Positions 1-7,518 of a DNA stretch of 20,724 bases are shown piece after piece. The DNA comes from a virus. The position numbers and the translations under genes were made by a program. Position 1 is the stretch's first letter. Each line of letters opens with the position of its first letter. Location: positions 1 to 20,724 of IMG/VR virus record IMGVR_UViG_3300022746_000405; one strand, written 5' to 3'. The notes under the pieces were generated by a model. The model ran no database searches, was not told the origin of the DNA, and was given only the letters and a program-made list of their open reading frames with translations.

Positions 1-317
1 TCGAGGAAGGGCATTGCCTGCGCGACCACGCTCTGCAGGCCTGCCGGACGGCAGAGGTTGCCAGTGTGGACGGAATGGAAGCCACCAGTCTGCTGACGCT
101 GGTTCAGATGGTCGCCTCAGGCATGGGCGTGGCCTTACTGCCGGAGATGGCGATCAAGAGCGGCCTTCTTCAAAATCTATCGCTCAAAGCAATGCCTCTG
201 GCAAACCCTGCCCCCAAGCGGGTAATTGCATTGGTGACTCGCGCCACATCCGCCCACTCGGCCGAGTTCGAAGCGATTGCGAAGGTGATGGTTGCTGTCC
301 ATCGTAAAAAGAATTAG
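1..317 (+). CDS. oxyR: OxyR-type LysR-family regulator, C-terminal part (cut by window edge)
   Basis: The open frame enters from the left edge in the phase of position 3 and ends at TAG 315-317, giving about 104 residues. It starts EEGHCLRDHALQAC, which matches the OxyR effector domain around the redox cysteine (the Cys of GHCLRDHAL is the conserved peroxide-sensing one; a second Cys follows shortly). The later stretch TLVQMVASGMGVALLPEMA is the typical LysR-substrate fold near the C-terminus. OxyR senses hydrogen peroxide and activates catalase and peroxidase genes in the cytoplasm. The N-terminal helix-turn-helix is outside the window, so I cannot say whether the gene is complete. GTG 66 and ATG codons further in are internal, not starts. 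It is probably the chromosomal neighbour of the island. The identification as OxyR rather than another LysR member rests on the GHCLRDHAL segment. Confidence 0.85.
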   Translation, partial: EEGHCLRDHALQACRTAEVASVDGMEATSLLTLVQMVASGMGVALLPEMAIKSGLLQNLSLKAMPLANPAPKRVIALVTRATSAHSAEFEAIAKVMVAVHRKKN

Positions 318-487
318 AAGCCTACCGTTACACAACTGCCGAATCGATGAATTGAAAGGCGGACATGCAGCAAACGCTGCTCACCGACTGCTTGGGGTCG
401 GCGGCTGCCGGTCAGTCGATGAGCCGTGAACGACGGCAATCAGCCTAGACTCGACAATGCCTCCCTTTCACAACTTAAAGATGCAGT

Positions 488-988
488 ATGCGAGAGCGCG
501 AGAAAGAACGGATCCAACGAGTCAAGGATGCACAAAAGCGCCTTGAGGAAATAAAAAATAGAGCGCGCGAAGAGACCGTCACCAACTTTGTCGATGGGAA
601 GGTGACTACTCGCACCCCGCTGTTTAGCCGTGAGGTGCAAGCACTGGAAACACTGATTGAACGAAATCAGCGTTGGGTTACCAAGCCCAGGAAGAAGAAA
701 GCCCCAAAGTTACCTCCAACTGGCATCACGACCGATTCAGCCCTGTTTACAGACCAGATGCTTGCCGCCAGATGGCACTGCTCAACATCTCGGCTTCAAT
801 ATTGGCGCTCAACTGATCAAGGGCTGCCCTATCTGAAGATGCTTGGCCGTGTGCTCTATCGAATTGAAGACATACAGGCATACGAACAACAATCGATCGT
901 CTTCCCTCAAACCCTGAAAAACCAAGACAACAAGCCCGCTAAACCGGGCCGCGAGCACGTGCAACCAGACAAAACAGATTCAAGCTGA
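488..988 (+). CDS. Helix-turn-helix protein carried by the direct repeat (excisionase/MerR-like fold)
   Basis: The product has 166 residues. Residues 1-30 are highly charged and predicted helical (MREREKERIQRVKDAQKRLE), probably a coiled coil. Residues 65-75 form a Lys-rich linker. Residues 87-135 resemble the small helix-turn-helix of AlpA/excisionase-type proteins, with FTDQMLAARWHCSTSRLQYW followed by a wing-like segment around GRVLYRIEDIQAYEQQ. Such domains bind DNA and often act with recombinases or as repressors; the actual target is unknown. No recombinase gene lies beside it. The ATG at 488 is shared by the second copy at 4589, where GAAGAGG precedes the start, which supports this choice. 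The C-terminal tail is polar and of low complexity. The gene sits wholly inside the long direct repeat, together with its conserved 3' tail. Confidence 0.75.
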   Translation: MREREKERIQRVKDAQKRLEEIKNRAREETVTNFVDGKVTTRTPLFSREVQALETLIERNQRWVTKPRKKKAPKLPPTGITTDSALFTDQMLAARWHCSTSRLQYWRSTDQGLPYLKMLGRVLYRIEDIQAYEQQSIVFPQTLKNQDNKPAKPGREHVQPDKTDSS

Positions 989-1209
989 TTGTTGCTCGTT
1001 AGAGTCGTTCCGAGTCCAAGCAGGAGAAACCTTAACTCCTTGATATCAAATAAGTTTTTGTGGGTGGAAGTGAAATGACTCCGTCGGCATGCCTTCTGAT
1101 ACACGGGCATAGTTCCGACAGAACTAGAAATAGCAATAACTGGCTTGGTTTGCAGTTATCCGAGAAAACGTCTCTCGAATTAACTATTAAGTGCCAATAA
1201 AAAAGAATA

Positions 1210-1272
1210 TCCCCCTCTGATGCCTCCATCTAGAGGGGGACAGTGTCCCTCTTTTCGTACTCAAGAGGGACA
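1210..1272 (+). promoter_or_regulatory. Tandem hairpins with interchangeable arms, copy A
   Basis: Two perfect inverted repeats follow each other. The first pairs TCCCCCTCT (1210-1218) with AGAGGGGGA (1232-1240). The second pairs TGTCCCTCTT (1244-1253) with AAGAGGGACA (1263-1272). The inner arms can also pair with each other (AGAGGGGGACA with TGTCCCTCT, two bases bulged), so three hairpins are mutually exclusive. No U-tract follows on either strand, so it is not a plain intrinsic terminator. The block is repeated at 5311-5373, with both sets of arms unchanged. It could be a recombination or protein-binding site, or an RNA switch. Confidence 0.6.
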
Positions 1273-1502
1273 ATTCGTATTGGTGGTCAATGGTTCACCA
1301 CTCAGGAACTTTCTATTCGCACTCAATCATGCTAGCGAGTGCTAGAGCGTGAATGCGAGGAAGATATTTTGACCACTCCGAACGGATCACATCCCCTGAA
1401 CTCTAAAAGCGCGCTTCGCAGCATTATGAACTTACGGTTTCACTACCAGAACGGTCGCTCACAAAATCAGTTTAAGTCGCACGAATTTTGGCTGAGATGC
1501 GT

Positions 1503-3278
1503 TCACGGGGCGGTTGCCTTCAGAGGCTGCATGGTTTGCTTTCGCCAGCCATCCACGGCGACCGCCAAGTCGCCGACAGCCTTATCGGATGTCCAGCGCT
1601 CCCAGAATTCAACGGTGCCACTGTTAGGTCTATGCTCGGGCATAGACACACGAATCCGCGTCGGCAACAGACTGGCGTCTCCGACAACTAGCGCCTCACC
1701 TGTGTCAAGCACAGGCAGTAGGTCACCGAATCCCGCCAAGCTGTCCGGCAGCAGCCTTCGTACCACTGACTGGTCGTCCCCATTAGTCAGGCGCATGGTC
1801 ACTAGGTTATTGCACTGACTCAGTACAGTCCGGTTGACCTCAGAGGGCCGCTGGCTAATAACAACCAATCCAACGCCATATTTGCGGCCTTCCTTAGCGA
1901 TTCTCTCGAAGATTTCGACGGAGATCTCTCCCGCCCCGCCTGCCTGTTGCCGCTCGGGGATATAAAGGTGTGCCTCGTCGCAGAAAATTGCGATGGGATG
2001 GCGCATTGAAGCTTCGGTCCACTGCTGCACGGAGAAAGCGAGCTTAGCGACCAGACTCACCATCAGTGGCAGCACATCCGACGGAACCTCTGAGAAGTCG
2101 ATAACCTTTACTCCCCCACCGCCATCAGCCTGATCGACCGACCCTGCCAGCAAAGCCTTTACCAATCGATCGAGCCAATCAAACGTCTGCGTTTCATCGG
2201 CGCCTTGAAACAGGAAACCCAGCCTCCTGTCCGTACGCTTGTTCTCCAATCGCTGGATCATCCGACTCAGCTTGCCATTGAACTCGCCAGCCTTCTCTGT
2301 TCCGGCGCGCGCACCTGGCACCATTTCCTCGTTCAGCTCACTCAGAACTTCAATGACCCCAGTGAGGTCGAAAGGAATCGGGCTGTCAATCGTGAAATTG
2401 TCGAGAACGTCTTTACGGCCCTGCGCCTCAAGATATTTTTGCTTAGCTGCAAGGATGGTTCGCGACATGACCATAGATTGGTTTGGTGCGTTCTGATCGG
2501 ATCGCTCGACAAACATCGACGTCATGGCTTCGTAACCGAGCAACCAGTACGGCAGAAAGATTACTCCGTGGTCAATAGATGCCTTGCCAGTTAGATCGAC
2601 CGGCCCTGCAATGCGGAAGTGTCGAAAGCCCTTCGAGGCCAACGGGGCGTACTCTCCGTGGATGTCGAAAACGATCGCATTTGCGTTCGGAAGGGCTGCT
2701 ACTTGCTCGAGAATCCGGGCCGTTGTCCAGGACTTGCCAGAGCCTGTGCTGCCGACAATGACTGCATGCCGTTGGAAAAATTTGTTGCCGTTTAAGAAAG
2801 CGTCAGCGCTTTCATCTAAGGTGTAGTGGCCGAGTGTGAGCTTCTGCCCTTCGCCCGAAATGTTCGCAATTACGCGCATAAATGCCGTCAACCGTGCTCC
2901 TTCAAGGGCAAAGCAGTTGGCATCAATCTCTGGAACTGTCTCAAGCGTACGCAGGAACACGTTATCGCGGACCCCAATCTTGTCCATGAGTGTGCCGATT
3001 AGCCCGATACGCACCAAGTTGAGTTCAGCGATGCGATCACCATCAAGATCGTCTTCTGTATCGATGGGGTTTCCCTTGCCATCGACTGCTGTGCGCGTGA
3101 TTTTCTGGATGATGCCAATCAGATGCTGACCAACGCGACTGCTTTGCAACACGGCCAACCGATTGACCTGCAGTTTGCGCAGTCGCTCTACATCGTCCAC
3201 CGCGATAACGACTGTTGCGGTATCCACGGACCGGACACGCCCAAGCGATTCGTTGTCTTTGTAATCGAGGATGCTCAT
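1503..3278 (-). CDS. herA: HerA-type ATPase of a SIR2-HerA defence system
   Basis: The product has 591 residues and the layout of HerA/FtsK-clade ATPases. An N-terminal beta-barrel (HAS-barrel-like, about residues 10-110) is followed by a RecA-like core. The Walker A motif GSTGSGKS is at 176-183 and Walker B AIFCDEAH has its acidic pair at Asp434-Glu435. A sensor-like stretch VVISQRPSEVN follows. HerA forms hexameric rings on DNA. In SIR2-HerA systems it assembles with the SIR2 partner into a large complex whose NADase, and in some cases nuclease, activity responds to phage infection. Here it is the second gene of the operon, starting 6 bp after the stop of the SIR2 gene, so the two are almost certainly co-transcribed. 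Length and motifs look complete. The housekeeping HerA-NurA pair is an alternative family context, but the SIR2 partner argues for defence. Confidence 0.92.
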   Translation of the reverse strand: MSILDYKDNESLGRVRSVDTATVVIAVDDVERLRKLQVNRLAVLQSSRVGQHLIGIIQKITRTAVDGKGNPIDTEDDLDGDRIAELNLVRIGLIGTLMDKIGVRDNVFLRTLETVPEIDANCFALEGARLTAFMRVIANISGEGQKLTLGHYTLDESADAFLNGNKFFQRHAVIVGSTGSGKSWTTARILEQVAALPNANAIVFDIHGEYAPLASKGFRHFRIAGPVDLTGKASIDHGVIFLPYWLLGYEAMTSMFVERSDQNAPNQSMVMSRTILAAKQKYLEAQGRKDVLDNFTIDSPIPFDLTGVIEVLSELNEEMVPGARAGTEKAGEFNGKLSRMIQRLENKRTDRRLGFLFQGADETQTFDWLDRLVKALLAGSVDQADGGGGVKVIDFSEVPSDVLPLMVSLVAKLAFSVQQWTEASMRHPIAIFCDEAHLYIPERQQAGGAGEISVEIFERIAKEGRKYGVGLVVISQRPSEVNRTVLSQCNNLVTMRLTNGDDQSVVRRLLPDSLAGFGDLLPVLDTGEALVVGDASLLPTRIRVSMPEHRPNSGTVEFWERWTSDKAVGDLAVAVDGWRKQTMQPLKATAP

Positions 3279-3284
3279 AGGTAT

Positions 3285-4316
3285 TCACCCAGTGATAAGT
3301 GGAAGGAATTGGTCAAGGCGCCAATAGGATTGGTCAGTCAGCTCCAAGCCATCGGGAAATTCGTGACTGAACATGCGCGTGCCGTTTTTTGATTCCTCGA
3401 GTGCTACGTAACGGCTGCAGCGTCCGCTTTTTAGAAACCGATGAGCCGTGGAGCTAATTTCCTTGGTGATAAGTACCAACGGGACCTCTGGCCGCGTGCA
3501 GCGTTCCATCATTAGCGGCTGCAGGTGATCATCATTGAAGCCGTAGCCGATGCATAAGAAGGCGTTGGCACGAGCGACTGCATCGTCTGCGCTGTGCATC
3601 GCGCTGCGGAATGGCTCGTCGTGGGTGCGCCGGTATTTTTCAGTGCCAGGCGTGACTATCGCAGGGGTGAAGCCACAAGGGACAGTCCCCAAGGGGGGGA
3701 GCGCTACGATGGAGCCGTCTCTTCCGCTGAACCAGCCCAGAGAGCCATGAACCTTCCAGACGTTAACCGTCCGCGCCTGCCGTCGCCCAACATGGATTCG
3801 GGGCAAATCAACTGCACGCGAGCCGAACATGCTGAAAGTAAAACCAGTGTAGGCGCTATAGCCGGCCGCCTCTGCGGCGTACTCAGCAAGACGGTCGTAG
3901 TTCGGAGTCACGACTTGGAGCTCCATGGCTGTGCTGCGTAGCATGTGCTGAAAGAGCTGACTGAGCGGTAGCAAGCGTCGGTCGGTCAGTACCTGCTCGA
4001 AAACCTGGAAGTCCGCTGCATTGAGGAACTTCCAGGTAGCGTGCACGATGTGCTCAAGCACTTCAGGCGTCACGTTGACGCCAGTCAGCGCCGATTCAAG
4101 GTCCATCTTCTGGACTTTGTCCAGGAAGTCTCTCCATCCCGTGAGGTGTGGTTCGGACTGACAAGGAGCTGGCAGGATTGAGGAAGCAAGATGCTTGCCC
4201 AACGGACCCATACCTGGAATGCCGTGCGCTACTGATGCGCCGCTGCCCAACAGAATGACAGGCAATTTTCCGATGCAGTCCTGTATTAGCAACTGCATTG
4301 ATTCCATTTCGTCCAT
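3285..4316 (-). CDS. sir2: SIR2-domain NADase of a SIR2-HerA defence system
   Basis: The product has 343 residues. The N-terminal Rossmann entry motif GSGASVAHGIPGM (24-36) fits the NAD-binding loop of SIR2-like proteins. TPNYDRLAE carries Asn139, and WKVHGSLGW carries His190; this Asn/His pair is the usual catalytic set of defence SIR2 proteins. A late segment FLCIGYGFNDDHLQ matches the conserved GYGFxDxH element of the SIR2_2-type family. Defence SIR2 domains hydrolyse NAD+ and starve the infected cell. This gene leads the two-gene operon; the HerA gene starts 6 bp after its stop. The ATG at 4316 has a G-rich stretch (AGGGGT on the coding strand) about 8 bp upstream. About 230 bp separate it from the right-hand long repeat, which leaves room for its own promoter. 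Confidence 0.92.
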   Translation of the reverse strand: MDEMESMQLLIQDCIGKLPVILLGSGASVAHGIPGMGPLGKHLASSILPAPCQSEPHLTGWRDFLDKVQKMDLESALTGVNVTPEVLEHIVHATWKFLNAADFQVFEQVLTDRRLLPLSQLFQHMLRSTAMELQVVTPNYDRLAEYAAEAAGYSAYTGFTFSMFGSRAVDLPRIHVGRRQARTVNVWKVHGSLGWFSGRDGSIVALPPLGTVPCGFTPAIVTPGTEKYRRTHDEPFRSAMHSADDAVARANAFLCIGYGFNDDHLQPLMMERCTRPEVPLVLITKEISSTAHRFLKSGRCSRYVALEESKNGTRMFSHEFPDGLELTDQSYWRLDQFLPLITG

Positions 4317-4588
4317 CGTTTCTGCACCCCTTTTTCTGGATTCTTACAGAAAATGAAAATAAAACTGAATGTTTTCGATTGGTGCTCGCGAAACGAGACC
4401 AGAAAAGCATGCATCTCTCAGGTCAACCGATGAACCTGATACGGGGGCAACTCGCGAATCTCATTCCATCGAGTCTATGGGTGGCTGAAGACTGCTTCTG
4501 CACGGGGCCGCCATTCACTGCGTACAGATCAATGCCTCAGAACAGCCTGACTCGACAATGCCTCCCTTTCACAACATGAAGAGGCTGT

Positions 4589-5089
4589 ATGCGAGAGCGC
4601 GAGAAAGAACGGATTCAACGGGTTAAGGATGCACAAAAGCGCCTTGAAGAAATCAAAACGCGTATCCGGGAAGAGACAGTTACCGATTTTGTTGGCGACA
4701 AGTTAACCACTCGTTTCCCGCTGTACAGCCGGGAGGTGCAAGCACTGGAAACACTGATTGAACGCAATTAGCGCTGGGTCATCAAGCCCAGAAAGAAGAA
4801 AACCCCGAAGTTACCTCCAACTGGCATCACGACCGATTCAGCCTTGTTTACAGACCAGATGCTTGCCGCCAGATGGCACTGCTCGACGTCTCGACTTCAA
4901 TATTGGCGCTCCAATGATCAAGGGCTGCCCTACCTCAAGATGCTTGGCCGTGTGCTCTATCGAATTGAAGACATACAGGCATACGAGCAGCAGTCGATGG
5001 TCTTCCCTCAAACCCTGCAAAACCAAGATAACAAGCCTGCTGAACTGGGCCGCGAGCACGTACAACCAGACAAAACAGATTCAAGCTGA
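4589..5089 (+). pseudogene. Second copy of the helix-turn-helix gene, interrupted by an in-frame TAG
   Basis: The frame is collinear with the intact copy at 488-988 and of identical length (501 bp). A TAG at 4769-4771 replaces the CAG codon for Gln61. Upstream of it 60 residues (coiled-coil part) are readable. Downstream the frame stays open to 5089 and preserves the helix-turn-helix region nearly unchanged. No other disruption is visible. An internal start at ATG 4859, which would give a protein beginning MLAARWHC, could still yield part of the DNA-binding domain but would lack its first helix. The nonsense change looks recent compared with the overall divergence between copies. Suppression of the TAG cannot be excluded. 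The start has a better ribosome binding site (GAAGAGG) than the intact copy. Confidence 0.8.
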
Positions 5090-5310
5090 TTGTTGCTCAT
5101 TAGAGTTGTTTCGAGTCCAAGCAGGAAAAACCTTAAACCCTTGATATCAAATAAGTTTTTGTGGGTCGAAGTGAAATGACTACGTCGGCATGCCTTCTGA
5201 TCCACGGGCATAGTTCCGGCAGAACTAGAAATGGCAACAACTGGCTTGGATTCGAGTTATCCGAGAAAACGTCTCTCAAATTAACCATTAAGTGCTAATA
5301 AAAAAGAAAA

Positions 5311-5373
5311 TCCCCCTCTGATGTCTCCATCTAGAGGGGGACAGTGTCCCTCTTTTCGTACTCAAGAGGGACA
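5311..5373 (+). promoter_or_regulatory. Tandem hairpins with interchangeable arms, copy B
   Basis: The structure matches 1210-1272. The arms are 5311-5319 with 5333-5341 and 5345-5354 with 5364-5373. Only a loop base differs from copy A in this block, while the flanking tail has many substitutions. That points to constraint on the pairing. Confidence 0.6.
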
Positions 5374-5467
5374 ATTCGTAGTGGTGGTGGATGGTTGACT
5401 ACTTATGAACTTCCTATTTCGACTACTTAGTAATTAAAAGTAAATGAGCGTGAATGCGTGGTAAGAA

Positions 5468-5968
5468 CTTAACGGCTGAATTGCACCAACATGATGCATT
5501 TAATATTTTTGGATTTGAACCCAAGTCCACTCTAGCTTTTAAGGTCTGCTCCGCAGCGTGAGCAGCCAGCATGAAACGGGTTGCAATTGGACGGGTAATT
5601 GAGCAGCTGGAACAAGCATCGAGAAAACTCTCTCCTCAATTAGCGCCAGAAGGAAAAACCGTTGACTGAAAGCGCATGACTGCGTCAGTGAGTTAACTGC
5701 CATGAGTACCAACATCGTCTAATCGCGGGTAAATTCCGTCTTCGGCAAGAAGGTAGGTGCGCCCATTGTGGTCAAGCAGCCAAGCACCTCTGAATGGTGC
5801 TGTCTTATGCGTTTATACATAGTGTGGTCTTGTTCAACCAAAATCAGACACACTACTATTAGTGATTCGGGCTACCGTTCTAGAAACATCGGGATTTGGA
5901 TTGCACCGATCTCGCAATCTAATCCGATCAGCACCGCCACAACTTATTGACGCACCAGAATCTGATTC
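5468..5968. other. 500-bp gap between the repeat and the Nudix gene
   Basis: I find no convincing gene here. A 32-codon frame (5571-5669, plus) starts MKRVAIGRVIEQLEQASRKL and could encode a small helical peptide, but it has no supporting ribosome binding site. An imperfect inverted repeat, TAGTGTGGTCT (5820-5830) with AGACACACTA (5846-5855, one base bulged), lies about 115 bp before the Nudix start and could be an operator. The AT content is higher than in the genes that follow. The promoter of the Nudix operon should lie in the right half of this gap, but I cannot place its boxes with confidence. Confidence 0.4.
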
Positions 5969-6625
5969 ATGACTCCCGACCTACCCAAAAAATACGCCGA
6001 AGAATCGCTGATCGTGGTTCCGTACGTGACCGTTAGCGAACTGCTGCCGGGCACAGGAGTCTGGCCGGTTTCGGAAGCCTTGCTGAACCTCATTTCGACA
6101 CCATCGGCCATGCGGAGGGCCGACGCAGAACTTACGACCGAAGTCACCCAACTGATCTCGTACTACGTTGTGAGGAACGGTGATCGCATCCTCACGCACA
6201 GGCGAACTCGTCGTCAACCGGAGAAGCGTCTGACTGGGGTCAAGGCTGCAGGTCTGAGCGGTCACATGACGGTATCCGATTTGCCTGGGTTGACTACGCA
6301 GGACCTGTTCCATCAAAGCTCTGCAAGTGGCTATGCGAATCGGGAGTTGGCAGAGGAAGTCTTGGTCCAGATAACTTCCGAGCATCCGATTAGTCTGCGC
6401 TGTTGCATTTGGGAACCGGTGGACGATTTTGGGAAACAGCACCTCGGACTCGTCTACCTAGTACCCGCCAAGGAAGAAATCAAGGTGCTGGAGCCTGGTC
6501 TGATCGCAGACGCTGCTTTCGAACGCGTTTCCGATATTCGCGCCAACTATCGCAATTTCACTTCTTGGTCTCGCCTGCTGCTGGAGTCCGAATTTTTCGT
6601 TGACATATTTTCCAGGGAGGAGTGA
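5969..6625 (+). CDS. Nudix-type hydrolase, GGH/NREL phosphoesterase subgroup
   Basis: The product has 218 residues. A first strand-like region LISYYVVRNGDRILTHRRTRRQ is followed by GLSGHMTVSD (Gly98-His99) and then by ANRELAEEV (Arg125 to Glu130). This matches the predicted phosphoesterase subgroup of Nudix proteins, in which a GGHxxxxD motif precedes the RELxEE half of the Nudix box. The glutamates of RELAEE would bind magnesium. Nudix enzymes cleave nucleoside diphosphates linked to another group, such as ADP-ribose, NADH or dinucleotides; the substrate here is unknown. The leading half of the classic box (GX5E) is not evident, as is common in this subgroup. It is the first gene of a three-gene set; its stop TGA lies 2 bp before the chosen GTG start of the next gene. 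Confidence 0.7.
   Translation: MTPDLPKKYAEESLIVVPYVTVSELLPGTGVWPVSEALLNLISTPSAMRRADAELTTEVTQLISYYVVRNGDRILTHRRTRRQPEKRLTGVKAAGLSGHMTVSDLPGLTTQDLFHQSSASGYANRELAEEVLVQITSEHPISLRCCIWEPVDDFGKQHLGLVYLVPAKEEIKVLEPGLIADAAFERVSDIRANYRNFTSWSRLLLESEFFVDIFSREE
6614..6620 (+). promoter_or_regulatory. Ribosome binding site that decides the start of the membrane-protein gene
   Basis: AGGGAGG is 7 bp before GTG 6628 but only 1 bp before the alternative GTG 6622, which overlaps the Nudix stop. Spacing favours 6628. Confidence 0.65.
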
Positions 6626-6627
6626 GC

Positions 6628-7518
6628 GTGAGCTATCCATGGGTGAACGGGGAATGGACAGTCCCCATCAATCAAAACTTGTACGCGTCCTTCCTCTTCT
6701 GGGTCCTACAGATTGTTTTGGGACTGATTTGGTCGGCACTTAAGCGCTGGACAGGCACGAGCAAGTTCGTGTCAGGCTTAGGATGGCTGGTCTTGACTTT
6801 GCCGCCGTTAGCTATCGTCGGTTCGTCCGTCTTTCTGGGCGTCGTTACGCCGTGGATGATGTTGCTGTTCACGTTGAGCTTATTGCCCGCTGCCTTCAAG
6901 GCTATTCAGACGCACAAAAACTTGAAGGCGTTGCGCACAGCCGGAGTTCATGGTGCGATCGAGGAGCCGGGAGTTACCGACTTCCGCAACTTTCTTATGC
7001 AAGCCAACAGTGGCTTTTCGTTTCTGGGCGTCGGTGCGGAAAAGCTCACGCGTGACTTCGATGTTTTCCAGGCAATGGTCGCCAGATGCGGCACCTCTTC
7101 GAAGCCTGTACGCCTGTTGTTGGTGTCTCCGGTCGCTTCTTGGCTGCAGACAGGTGCCTCGCGGCGCGGCTTGAACAGGACCGCCTTTCAGGCAAAGCAG
7201 GCGGACTCGCTCGAAAAAATCGAACGGGTCAAATCCAAGTTCAGTGGTGAAATCGAGGTGCGCTTCTATCAGGAGCGACCGGGCTTGCGGCTTATGTTTG
7301 CCAATGGCGATGTATGCTGGTTGGGACATTACACCGAGACCGCCGCGTTGCCGGGTATGAACGAGTATGAACAGAAGAGCAATTCCTGTGTGGTGTTGAA
7401 GCGCCCCGGTGACAGGGCCCCTGACCAGCAACTTTATGGAGCGCTGGAAGGGCTTTTCGACGAAATGTGGGAGTCAGCAAGAGAGCAAAAATGGAATTTC
7501 AAAACATATCTTCCATAG
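6628..7518 (+). CDS. Three-helix membrane protein with PLD-like soluble domain (no HKD)
   Basis: The product has 296 residues from GTG 6628. Hydrophobic segments at about 20-38, 50-72 and 74-90 predict three membrane helices. The remainder is soluble. It runs FLMQANSGFSFLGVGAEKL, then VRLLLVSPVA, then EIEVRFYQERPGLRLMFANG. That order (a strand with FLG, a strand with LLVSP, then a xxVRFY strand followed by a display of a small hairpin) is how phospholipase D-like sensor or effector domains of conflict systems read. The catalytic HKD motif is absent, so ligand binding is more likely than hydrolysis. The last 28 bp overlap the NadM-like gene. Co-translation with a Nudix protein and a nucleotidyltransferase suggests a membrane effector responding to a nucleotide. 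The domain assignment is by pattern only and should be treated as tentative. Confidence 0.6.
   Translation: MSYPWVNGEWTVPINQNLYASFLFWVLQIVLGLIWSALKRWTGTSKFVSGLGWLVLTLPPLAIVGSSVFLGVVTPWMMLLFTLSLLPAAFKAIQTHKNLKALRTAGVHGAIEEPGVTDFRNFLMQANSGFSFLGVGAEKLTRDFDVFQAMVARCGTSSKPVRLLLVSPVASWLQTGASRRGLNRTAFQAKQADSLEKIERVKSKFSGEIEVRFYQERPGLRLMFANGDVCWLGHYTETAALPGMNEYEQKSNSCVVLKRPGDRAPDQQLYGALEGLFDEMWESAREQKWNFKTYLP

Larger units (their letters stand above)
448..1366 (+). repeat. Long direct repeat, copy A (about 920 bp)
   Basis: This stretch matches 4549-5467 base for base at a constant offset of 4101, with substitutions but no net indel. It begins about 40 bp before the ATG of the helix-turn-helix gene (shared segment ACTCGACAATGCCTCCCTTT) and fades after the shared GAGCGTGAATGCG at 1345-1357. 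By eye, the non-coding part after the gene has roughly 20 differences over about 285 bp, so the copies are diverged paralogues rather than a recent tandem duplication. The repeat carries a gene, its leader and a 3' non-coding tail ending in paired hairpins. It brackets the SIR2-HerA operon on the left. I see no transposase in it. Ends are approximate, within about 10 bp. Confidence 0.9.
4549..5467 (+). repeat. Long direct repeat, copy B (about 920 bp)
   Basis: This is the partner of 448-1366 at a fixed offset of 4101 bp. Gene, leader, 3' tail and tandem hairpins are all present in the same order and orientation. Homologous recombination between the copies would remove exactly one repeat unit plus the SIR2-HerA operon (4101 bp). 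Beyond about 5467 the sequence is unrelated to the flank of copy A, so the borders are real edges of a duplicated unit and not a general similarity. Confidence 0.9.

Noticed and set aside
1319-1342. Inverted repeat GCACTC/GAGTGC at the end of repeat copy A as an element terminus
   Set aside because: The arms are only six bases and copy B does not keep them.
1339-1818. Plus-strand open frame of about 159 codons
   Set aside because: It is antisense to the C-terminal part of the HerA gene, where motifs and frame are clear, and it has low-complexity Ser/Thr/Arg composition.
405-3450. Shared 12-base string CGATGAGCCGTG near 415 and within the SIR2 gene near 3436
   Set aside because: A match of this length is expected by chance in 20 kb, and the flanks do not align.
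448-5467. Composite transposon with insertion sequences as the direct repeats
   Set aside because: The repeats contain no transposase, no terminal inverted repeats at their edges and no clear target duplications.
5505-5530. tRNA T-arm-like string (GGATTTGAACCC read on the other strand)
   Set aside because: The stem has a mismatch, the flanking bases do not form an acceptor stem and no cloverleaf or anticodon arm can be drawn. It could at most be a trace of an attachment site.
5981-6442. Minus-strand open frame of about 153 codons
   Set aside because: It is a shadow of the Nudix gene on the opposite strand; the plus frame carries the recognisable motifs.
6880-7431. Minus-strand open frame of about 183 codons
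   Set aside because: It lies antisense to the membrane/PLD-like gene, whose membrane helices and overlaps with both neighbours are coherent.
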